A stretch of DNA of 64,000 nt from Lomentospora prolificans (Eukaryota; Ascomycota; Sordariomycetes; Microascales; Microascaceae): contig JARFXM010000009.1 in the NCBI GenBank assembly GCA_029532625.1, positions 4,402,001 through 4,466,000 on the forward strand, read 5' to 3'. Shown here one piece after another: positions 1 through 8,921 of the stretch; position 1 is the first letter of the stretch, and every line of letters begins with the position of its first letter. The notes under the pieces are model-generated. The model did not search any database. It was not told where the DNA came from and saw nothing but the letters and a program-made list of their open reading frames with translations. The translations under genes were made by a program, and so were the position numbers.

Positions 1-1
1 A

Positions 2-976
2 TTCGAAGGGATCTGGACTAGCGGGAATCTCTGGAGAGGCCTTCCGGTAAATCCGCTCTGGCACGCGCGGCTCCATTCGCAATGGCTCAATCACTGGCAG
101 TGTGAAGAAGCATTGCTAGCTGCGTTAGAGAAGGCGGGTCTGCCCGCCGATAGATACGATGCGGACGGCGAAAAGTTGACTAAATTCCATTGTCCGTGTG
201 AGCTGGGCGACCACCACCCGCGTAAAAGTTACTTGCCCATGCTTTTGACGTGCAAGGCAATGTAGGTTCTGAACCAAGTCACACTGGAAAGCCCCACTGT
301 GGTACTCACTCAATCCAGGTACCTTGAATGTTTTGAGTCCATGTACGAGATGACGAGATTCGTATTTGTCGACACACGGACTGTCCAGCAATTCTTGGGA
401 CGGTGTAGCGGGCACAACGCCACGATTTTGGCAACCAGGCCGTATGTCAAGCGTATACGAAACATAGATATTTCGCTCCCACTCAACTTCCCTACTCGCC
501 TATCCTGCTACGGCCTTCCGGTCGACAAGCACTGGGGAAACAATCTTCATTGGCTTCATCTGTCAGAAATGAAAGCGTGCAAGGAGGTCAACGTCTACAT
601 TGACGCTCGCCAAAGAGACGCATACGTTGAACCCCGGTCCTACGTAACCTACGACCGCATGATGCACCTAGATCACGGTACCCTGCTCGTCAAGGTCGTT
701 GGGCCTATGGCTAGGTGCCTAAAGGGCGTATCTCTAGTTATTACGATCAGCACTCCGTTATCGAGAGACAAAAGTGCCTGGTCCCGGGGCTTGAATATGC
801 CGAGCGATTATCGCCTGTACGGGTTTCTTGATGACTTCAAGTTTCTCCCGAATCTGCGAGTTTGGAAACGTTATTGGGGTGACGTTTTCCATCCGATCCC
901 GCCAAAGCTAGGATTGCCTGACGGTGCCATATACCCCAACTATCTACTGTATGCTTCCTATAGCTTACCCAACTGA
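2..976 (+). CDS. DUF7730-like fungal protein, 5' partial (join <2..261, 319..976)
   Basis: The function is unknown. The reading frame is open from base 2, enters a 57-nt intron (262..318, donor GTAGGT, acceptor CCAG) and continues to the TGA at 974-976, giving 305 residues without the true N-terminus. Splicing joins ...LPMLLTCKAM to YLECFESMYEM..., which restores the LPLLLTCR-x-YxEA-type motif I associate with DUF7730 and related fungal proteins. Without the intron the frame would stop at once, at the TAG spanning the donor. Upstream of the motif lies a small Cys pair (CPC). Downstream come basic and aromatic segments and a short helix-like region near FLDDFKFLPNLRVW. The first exon or exons lie outside the window. 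No signal peptide or membrane segment is visible in what remains. The splice model is firm; the family name is moderately sure. Confidence 0.72.
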
Positions 977-1906
977 AACTCTTAAGATGACGTCTAACCA
1001 CTCTGGACTATAGTCCGAGTATCAAGGAGGGCGACTTTGTTAAGCCCCCCGACGGCGAAGGGTCAATCATACACGAGATATACCGATGGGACGACTAGGC
1101 ACCCCCTTCCTCCAATACCATTCTGATTTATCAGCAACAATTTCCTAAACCACGCCCACCTTATATGTGCGGACGGGTAGTCTTTAGTTTTGGTAGGCAG
1201 CCGCTGCGCCTGCTCCCTATCCGGAATATTACCACGAAGGTGTATGATGGTACCATCGCACATTCCTGCCCATCCCTTCTTTTTTTTGATCTTGAACGCC
1301 CCCCGCGCCTAAGAGTCAACGTTCCCGTAAGCATTTCTCGTAAGAAGTCGGTGCACAGTTAATCGGATCTCTCCGAACGGCGCTTGTGCCCGTAAGCGAC
1401 AGGCGCGAATGGGGCGGCACGACAAATCCGGAGGCGCAGCGGGGGCGCACACGCCAGGGGAGGATTGTCTGCAGAGTTAGATGTTATCGACAGCGCCACC
1501 CCGAAATTGACATGAAAGAAATGTATTAGGACTGAAACATACGAGCGCGTTGGAAGAAGGTGACGCCATGATGGGTTTCTTTCTTCTCCGTGGGTCGTGA
1601 GTTTTCTTGCGAAGGATTCGCTGCTTTAATGCTACGCCTTGCAACCCCCAAAAGATTTTGCCCGCTTCCAGTCTTAGATTAATTGCCTGTACTTTAGGCG
1701 CCGATGTTCCGAACCATCTCATGGAAGGCAATGAATATACGCAAAACATGACGACGAGCATGAATTCACTAGGATGACATGAGGTTAAGTCCTCCTTGTT
1801 GCGGAATTTGATCCAACAAAACAAATCAAAGTGCAGGAAGCGCACTAATATGATATATGTGCAGCCCCAATAATGGGGGCCATGGATATATACACTTCGT
1901 GGCAGT
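977..1906. other. intergenic, no gene seen
   Basis: The 3' flanks of the DUF7730-like gene and of the substrate-binding-protein gene meet here (convergent). Only short open frames without coding character are present, and no repeat or RNA gene was recognised. Confidence 0.6.
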
Positions 1907-2851
1907 TTACAAGCCAAGCTCGTCCAAGATGCTCGTATCGAGGAACTTTTCAATGTCTTCTTTAGGAATAGGCTGCCTTCGGTCCTCTCGTGCCAAGTAC
2001 GCGTCCTCTTCGATCAAGAAGTCGAGGAGATCTGGGGCCCAACGGCCAGTCCACAAATGCTCCCGCCACACGGCCTCGATGATATCCGCGTCGGAGCGGA
2101 CCCACTCGGCGACTTTGGCAAACACCGCGCTTGGGTTGTTATTGTAAACGTCCAAGGTCTGGTTGAGTGCCTTGACAAACTCGACAATATCGGCTCGGAT
2201 AGTCGGGTTGGCGAGCTTTTCCTCGGTTGTGTAGAGAGCGTACATTTCGCGATAGACGGAGCCGTTCTGGAAGAAGATGTGGTCGTCGCCCAGAGCACGG
2301 GCGCCGAGCTCGGGAGCTACCTCCCAGATACCAAAGGCGTCAATCTGGCCGCCTTGCAACATCTGAGGTAGCGTTCCTTGACCGCAAGGGGGCTTCATGC
2401 AAACATTTCCCATGGCGACTGTGTACTGACCTGGCTGGATGCCGACGGTCCCAAGGAACTTGTTGATAAAGTATCCGGCCGAGGTGCCGGGCATAGTGCC
2501 AATCCTCTTACCCTTGAGGTCCTCCAACGAGTTGATACCCTTGGCCTTGTTGGCGACGATGCGGTACTGCGCCTCGCAAACCATGTAAATGAGGCGGATG
2601 TTGCGTCGGCCGCTGAGCTGCTTTAAACCCTGGGTCTCGGCGTTGGCGGCGAGGTCGATGCTGCTGTCGCGGGCGATGTTGGCGACGCCCCCACTGGAGA
2701 TCTGGACAGGGCTGCTGCCCTTGTAGAAGTTGTCGGCCGCATAGCGCTGGGGGGTATACTCGATCCAGTCGAGAGAGGTGGAGACTTTGAGACTAGACGC
2801 GGGTGTACCGAGGAGGGACACGATGCCCGTTAAAAGGAAAAGACTCTTCAT
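1907..2851 (-). CDS. secreted SsuA/THI5-like substrate-binding protein (type 2 periplasmic-binding fold)
   Basis: The gene encodes 314 residues in a single exon. Residues 1-20 form a signal peptide (MKSLFLLTG..., cleavage near ASS-L). The body matches the NMT1/SsuA family: a short basic strand, then SLEDLKGKRIGTMPG (about 108-122), the usual ligand-cleft turn, and GGQIDAFGIWEVAP (about 168-180), the second-lobe hinge. In bacteria such proteins deliver nitrate, sulfonates or pyrimidines to ABC importers. In fungi the same fold gives the cytosolic thiamine-pyrimidine synthase Thi5/NMT1. Here there is a signal peptide, no lipobox Cys and no CCCxC motif; the Cys residues are scattered (92, 151, 156). 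Thiamine synthesis is therefore unlikely. Sequons (NGS, NQT) fit secretion. The start at 2851 was chosen because upstream codons in frame precede the signal peptide. The ligand is unknown. No ABC permease is nearby. Confidence 0.85.
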   Translation of the reverse strand: MKSLFLLTGIVSLLGTPASSLKVSTSLDWIEYTPQRYAADNFYKGSSPVQISSGGVANIARDSSIDLAANAETQGLKQLSGRRNIRLIYMVCEAQYRIVANKAKGINSLEDLKGKRIGTMPGTSAGYFINKFLGTVGIQPGQYTVAMGNVCMKPPCGQGTLPQMLQGGQIDAFGIWEVAPELGARALGDDHIFFQNGSVYREMYALYTTEEKLANPTIRADIVEFVKALNQTLDVYNNNPSAVFAKVAEWVRSDADIIEAVWREHLWTGRWAPDLLDFLIEEDAYLAREDRRQPIPKEDIEKFLDTSILDELGL

Positions 2852-5072
2852 GGTTGGATCGTTTCGTCTCGTGATAGGACGAGGGCGGGGGCCAGAGCGC
2901 TTTCTCGTGTTCTGCGCACACACAAATGCCGTCTCGCATGCGCTTCTTGCGTCTAGCACGTTGGGTGTGAAGGGTAAGAAAAGGAAAAAAGGAAGATGAT
3001 ACGATGCCGGTATATTCTAAGACGGTGGGACATCTCAACGGCAATGTTCGGTCTTTTACCCCCCTGGGTCCCTCATACCGTTCCCTCCATCTTGTGTTTT
3101 GATGCTGTATTAAGCATCATAGCCATCCATAGCCCTCGACATATGCCGGCTTACACAATAGCACTTTTGTGTAGTTGCCGATTTGCCAGCTGTGTATAGC
3201 TTGTATAAGGGTCTGGCCCAAGAGGCGGAGTTTGCATCCCGATCGTCTTTCTCCCGCGTAGACACTGCCACCGAAACGTGCGGGGATGCACGCCGAGTCC
3301 CGAGCAGATCTGTTTCCTCGATACAAAGAAGGGCCCGTCCGGGGGTTGTTGTGTGGCACAAGATAAATTGTTTCCACTATCCACGGCGGGGGAGAGACTT
3401 TTCCCGGTCGAATCCAGACAATCTCGGGTTGTGGAAAATGCCAAGTTTGAAGTAGGAAGGAGGGAGGGCACCGTCGGCCGGGTCTTTCAAGGGGGGAGGG
3501 AGGGTTGATGACTGCATTAATTCCATTCGCTATGTGAAGTTCGATATTTCCCCTTTGGCAAAATAAAGTTTCGGCTATGGTTTGGTGTAAATGTCTTTTC
3601 GTGTGGTTGGGTAGAAGCAACTATGGAATATTCGTTGGGAGAATCGTCAAGTTAAGCTGGCTGTACGAAGTAATCGAGAATGCACAGTGCTGGCCAAAGT
3701 GGGGTTCTTGGCTTGGGATGAGACGTGGCTGTTAGTGAGCACAATTCTCTCTTTCTTTCAGACCTGTAGAAATAAATGCTTATGTAGGATTATTATTATG
3801 AATTCGAACTACACTCCCCAACAGCCGGTCCTGTTCGCCCTTCGTATTGAATACGACTTCACCAGATGGAACCTATCATACAATATAGGTAATTTGGGGC
3901 CGCGGGGTTTTCACTGTGGTCCGATATTTGCTCTCGGAAACATTTTGCAGTCAAATTAAGAATAATCTAGTGGGCCAGCGGGGTGTTACATTGGGATGGA
4001 CTTTGGCCCCCCTGTCGCACGATCTGACAGGTGAATCTCACATGAGCTGGGTCGAAGATCGAGGCCAACGCCCAACGATCAAAATGTCACTGTCTACTAC
4101 GCCTTCGTCCCCCAGGTGTGGAGCGTGACATTCGGAGGGTGTTGGGGCTAAAGGCTGGGCCAAAAGACTTCAAGTAGTGTTCAGATCGGAGATTCTGTGG
4201 TGGCCAGGGATGAATACATGTAGGCACCGGGTGGAACAATATACTTTGGCAAGAGGTTTGGGAAGCACACGTCAAAACACCAGCGATACACAGTCGCCTG
4301 GCGGTTCCTGAGGGAGGGCTGATTCCCTATTCTTGGCCATCGCAGCCACCCAAGGATTGCCTGGCCTGGGGGCCAGCTGAAAAGGATGGCCTCCAGAGAG
4401 TCCACGCCACGAACGCCACAAAGGGGTAATTAAGCATCCATGGCTCCACACACTTCTGCTCCCACCCCACCGTGGGGCCAGCTGATGCTTGGAGGCGAAC
4501 CTCTGGAACTCTAACATAGGAACTGTCAGGGCTAGAGGAATCAATAGCGTCTAACTAGTGGAGGAACAGTGATTCGGATCTCCCAGATCCGAAGTATGGT
4601 TGGTACCTCGGTACAGCCAGCCAGCCTGGCAGTATTCGCTTTACCCTGGAACTAGCTGGCAGTCGTGGTGCGTGAAGAATGACGCAGAACATATGAAGCG
4701 AAGATCTCTCGCACGGCTGATGTCAGTGGGCGCCAGAGTGTTTCAGCTGTGAAGCGTGCCTGGACAATGTCCCCGACAATCACATGGTCGTTCGATTAGT
4801 GACCCATTTTTTCTTCCCGATTCGATGCCCAACTAATATTAGCCCAGGTCCTGCACCACTAATCGGCCCAGGTTCCAATTGACTACCATTCCAAATAGTG
4901 ACGTAATAAACAGTTTCGCCGCGCTTTCTCCTCTCTTCGCAGTGTTTTTCTTTTTTTTTGTAACCTTCTCCTCTTCCAATTCTGTGATTTGCTATTTCTA
5001 TTTCTAGATTTCGCACAAACATCGCTAGGCCTCTCGACCCGCGATCAATAGACGTGCAATTGAGTAATAACC
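2852..5072. other. divergent intergenic/promoter region
   Basis: This 2.2-kb region lies between two divergent genes. Apart from the Gal4-like palindrome listed separately, I see no gene. A 167-codon open frame on the minus strand (3117-3620) has no recognisable motif. Pyrimidine-rich DNA at about 4920-5010 directly precedes PNS1 and looks like its promoter/leader. Confidence 0.6.
4573..4593. promoter_or_regulatory. perfect inverted repeat containing CGG-N11-CCG
   Basis: Nine-base arms (TTCGGATCT / AGATCCGAA) flank a CCC spacer. The centre, 4575-4591, is CGG followed by 11 bases and CCG, the spacing bound by Gal4-type Zn(II)2Cys6 dimers. It lies 480 bp upstream of the PNS1 start codon, so PNS1 is the nearest candidate target. 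Binding is inferred from spacing only. Confidence 0.4.
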
Positions 5073-6863
5073 ATGGCGCAGTCTCGCGGTGAGGCCGCCG
5101 ACTATTATCAACAGGGTGGAAATGGCTACGGAGCTGGGCCACAGATGCAGTATCAGCAACAACCTTATGGCGGCGGTCAGCCTCAGTACCAGCAATATCC
5201 CCCGCCCCAGAATCAGTCCTCCCAATATACACCCCAGTACGGTCAGAATGGGAAGAACAACGCCCCTCCCCCTCCCTACGGATACCAGCCACCTGAAGCT
5301 GTCGGCGACGCCACATATACCTTTGACCAAGCCTTCAAGGTAGATAAGCCGAAGTGGAATGACCTTTGGGCGGGCATCCTGGTGCGTCACCAACCATTCA
5401 CACGTAACCAAACTCTCTCCACCTGCACACCACGGGCTAACCTTTTCATCGCCTCGCCGATAGTTTCTGATTTTCGTCGCCGGTTTCACGGCCGTATCAG
5501 GAATCGCTATTCGTGGATATGCTACGACAAAGGGGACTAACGGTGATGGCATCTACGACGGCAACAACAACTTTGGCCTCGATACGAATACTCTTATCCT
5601 CTTCTTATTTTGCTTGGCGGTCGCCCTCATCTTTGGTTATGGCTACGTTTGGCTCATTCGCATTTGGCCCAAGCAGTTTATCTGGCTCACGCTCATCTTG
5701 AACGTTGTCTTCGCCTTCGTAACGGGTATCTACATGCTCTCTCGCCGAAGCTGGGGCGGCCTTTTGTACCTTTTGCTCGGTTTGTTCCTGATCTTCGTGT
5801 ATTGGTCGTGGAGGAAGCGCATCCCTTTCTCCGTACTAATGCTCACCACCTCCATCGATGTCGCGAAAAAGTACGGTCACGTGTATCTTGTCAGCTTCCT
5901 CGGTGGTATCGTTGCCATCGCGTTTGCCGCTTGGTATGGCGTCACTGTTGTCGCCATTTTTGCCCGCTGGTCGACGGGCAACAACCCAGCATGTGTGTCC
6001 AAGGGCGACTGCAGTGACGGGAAGGTAGCAGGTCTCATCGTCTTCTGTACATTCACCATGTACTGGATGTCTGAGTGGCTCAAGAACACCCTCCATGCCA
6101 CCATCTCGGGTGTTTACGGCTCCTGGTATTATAGCTCTCGGGCTTTCCCTAAGAATGCCACGCGAGGTGCTTTCAAACGCTCCATGACATACAGCTTTGG
6201 TTCCATCAGCCTCGGAAGCTTGTTCGTTGCCATCATCAACTTCTTGCGCCAGCTCTGCTCCATGGCCTATCAGTCGCAGGCTTCGGAGGGAGATTTGATT
6301 AGCATGTGTATAATCTGCTGTCTGCAGTGCATCTTGGGCCTTGTTCAGTGGGCAGTCGAGTTTGTGAACCGCTACGCCTTCTCCTACATCGCTCTCTTCG
6401 GAAAGGCGTATTTCCCCGCTGCAAAGGCTACCTGGAAGCTCATCAAAGACCGCGGTATCGACGCTCTGGTCAACGTAAGTTTAAGTCTCATTTTCTTTTT
6501 TCAAATAATCACTAGTTTGAGCAGTTTCTGATATGCTGTTCTCAGGAATGTCTTGTTGGCCCCGTTCTCACTTTTGGCGCGCTCTTCGTCGCTTACGCTT
6601 GCTCTCTTCTCGCTTACCTCTACCTCATATTCACGAAACCGGCGTACAACGATGACGGAAACTACACCGCTGTCATCCTCCTCTTCTCTTTCCTCATCGG
6701 CCTTCAGATTGCCAACATCTTCACTACGCCCATTTCCAGCGGTATCGACACGATTTTCGTCGCTGCCGCTTGGGATCCCGAGGTGCTCATGCGGGATCAC
6801 CCGGAGCTTTATGAGGCGTTTGTACGCGTCTATCCCCAGATCCAGACGGCGATACATGCATAG
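5073..6863 (+). CDS. PNS1: choline transporter-like protein Pns1 (join 5073..5381, 5464..6474, 6546..6863)
   Basis: This is a CTL/SLC44-family multi-pass plasma-membrane protein of 545 residues. Three exons join in frame: 103 codons, an 82-nt intron, 337 codons, a 71-nt intron, then 105 codons and the stop. Residues 1 to about 95 are a cytosolic Q/G/Y/P-rich tail. The membrane domain starts at the first junction (WAGIL / FLIFVAGFTAVS) and holds about ten hydrophobic segments. The C-terminal half carries CTL signatures such as WTxGN-like WSTGNNPACV, SFGSISLGSL, CLxCILxLVxWAVEFxNRYAF, and the last helix pair ending IDTIFVAAAWDPEVL. The ATG has a good context (ACCATGG). Yeast Pns1 is dispensable for choline uptake and its substrate is uncertain, so the transporter name is by family. 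The gene is convergent with the DUF4360 gene. Confidence 0.95.
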
Positions 6864-7674
6864 AACGACTACTATGGTAAGGTATGAGAGGAGGATGGAT
6901 TTTGGAGGATGAATGGGGGATATCATAGAGTTCGAGTCCTCGCATGCAAAGCTATGGGGTGCATTCATATTAGGTAGCAAGCCTGATGCTAATGGAGTAC
7001 AGAGGGTATGAAGAATTGTTAATTTTAATTGTCGGGGTACTGGGCTAGCGCCTATTAATGAAGAATATCCCTTTCTCCAAAGAACATTGGGGTTGGCTCC
7101 AGAATCAGACGCAGCCGCGAAATGGTTGGTTTCACAGCAGCCAGGGACAAGTATATAAGCCGTCTGATGTTGGTTGACCCGGGCCACTCGATGTCGTAGT
7201 AAGCGTAACACCAGGCGACTATTTATATTACCTCTCCACACCCACAATTGTTTGATGGATTCTTGAGCCAATCATAGCGCACGCCAGCTTTAAAATAGGT
7301 ATCAAAGCTCCGAGTCCATGGTTCCAATGTTGAAACGATAGAAGAAAGTTCAATTTGCTATACTGCGGATAGCTATGATGATAACACTCGAACAAGCAAA
7401 TGATAAATACTCCAGTGAAAAATGCAATCCCAAGAGGAGATGGGTGTCTCCCTAACGAATCCAATGAAAACAATGCAAGCCGCGCTAAGGAGCCAAAAAA
7501 AAAAATGTATAGAGTTAAAAGGAGTAAACAATAATGGCGCTCAAAGGACTTCCTCGAAATTAAGAAGATGGGAGGAAAAGGCTGGAAGATAAAAGTAACC
7601 CCATTCCGCGAAAGGCGAGATAAATCCTTGAAAGGTCCATGGATTCAAGGACAGTCGAAACAACTGATCATACA
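6864..7674. other. intergenic between convergent genes
   Basis: The region holds the 3' flanks of PNS1 and the DUF4360 gene, including an A-run near 7495. No coding or RNA signal was recognised. Confidence 0.6.
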
Positions 7675-8416
7675 CTAATAATCGCAACCGCTCGGGTGAG
7701 AATCTTGCCTTTCAACTCGTTTACAGAGACGGAAAGAGTCAAGATACTTACGTGCAGGTCTGCCAGTTGCTGTTGCGTGATTGGTTGATGATGCGGAAGG
7801 TGATGTCGTCCGCAATGAAGGAACCACCTGCGCTGTTGTTGGTCCTGGTAAGGGTGAGCCTGGTAGTAGCCCTCGCAGTGACGGCGGCGTCGTTGGGAGA
7901 GCGATTGATAACCTTGGCGGGAGCAACATCAACTCTGCTCCACTGGTTACCCGGAGCCCAGACGCCGCCAGAGAAGTTGCCGTCGGGAGGATTGGCGCTG
8001 TTTCCCGTGCTGGAAGTATAAGCAGTAGTTATGCGGGCCGCAGCACCAGAGTCGAGCTGGAGGAAGCCATGGTAGTTGGCCTGAAGGCTTCCACTAGTGC
8101 AGCCACTAGGATAAATGAGGTTGACAACGACTGTGCAGTCCCTGGTGGCGGAGGCTCCGAGGTTCGCGTTGTAAGCGCGGAATCCGATGGTGCCGACAGA
8201 ACGGTCGGACGAGATAGAGACGCTGTAAGAACCAGATGGGCAGCCACTGCCAGAGGCTGTGATTGAGCTGAACTCGACCTTGGTGACAGCGCGGGATTCA
8301 AGCTCTGCTGGTTCGCGGACCTCAAGGGTGGTATCACGAGTCTCAACAGGAAGAACGGCTGGGGCGGCGGCGGCGTAGCCCGCGAGGAGGAGAGTGAAGA
8401 AAGACTTGATGTTCAT
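7675..8416 (-). CDS. DUF4360 secreted protein with 16-nt terminal exon (complement of 7675..7690, 7752..8416)
   Basis: This is a secreted fungal protein of unknown function, 226 residues. Residues 1-18 are a signal peptide (MNIKSFFTLLLAGYAAAA). A propeptide-like stretch follows, with a possible dibasic-type cut near ESR-A (40-43). The DUF4360 core starts at GSGCPSGSYSVSISSD (56-71) and carries Cys59, 94 and 106. Reading straight through would end the protein at ...WQTCT, with the stop inside a consensus donor GTAAGT. Splicing out 61 nt (7691-7751) instead adds GCDY and Cys224, making an even cysteine pair with Cys221 and the C-terminal CxxC-type ending expected of the family. I therefore favour the spliced form. 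Several N-glycosylation sequons (NFS, NRS, NNS, NQS) are visible. Confidence 0.92.
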
Positions 8417-8898
8417 GATGACAGTTTGAAAGTGACTCGGGATTTGAAAAAGTAAGGCGAATAGGTGCGTGTGGAGGTGGAAAGAAGAACTGCGAGCTAT
8501 ATGTGATAATGTGCCTACCAGATATATTGGCGAGTGATGGTAATATCGATTGATCGCGATGAGATGCAGTGCTTGTCTGAGATGAAGGAGAAAATTGAAG
8601 ATTATCTCGAGATAATACGAGGAATATATATACATATGTGCAAGTGCAGAAGGAATGGTGCCTGAGCTGGGCAGTATATGTAGGGCTATGCTAGGCGCGA
8701 GATCCTTCTTCGCCAGCGCGGCAGTGCGTGAGATTTCGTTACACTTGGGTGGCACATACGCAGTCACACTCAGCGCCTCTGACCTACATAATTTTCTGCC
8801 CCCATTCCACTCGATCAAGCCTCAAGAAAAAAAATGGTGATGCATAGTGACATTTCTTGGTTGCTCGTGCCGTGTCGTGGGATTGCGATAGTTGCATT

Positions 8899-8921
8899 CG
8901 CACGCGCACGCACGCGCACGT
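8899..8921. repeat. alternating pyrimidine-purine tract with 10-bp tandem unit
   Basis: A 10-bp unit, CACGCGCACG, occurs twice in tandem at 8901-8920. The whole 23-nt stretch alternates pyrimidine and purine, the pattern prone to Z-DNA. It lies about 480 bp upstream of the DUF4360 start. Confidence 0.8.

Noticed and set aside
1477..1953. 158-codon minus-strand frame after the DUF7730-like gene
   Set aside because: It overlaps the end of the binding-protein gene, and its translation lacks motifs or a signal peptide.
3117..3620. 167-codon minus-strand frame upstream of the binding-protein gene
   Set aside because: No motif, no splice support, composition like random sequence.
6925..6950. GTTCGAGTCCTC resembling a tRNA B box
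   Set aside because: No acceptor or D-arm could be placed; lies in the PNS1 3' flank.
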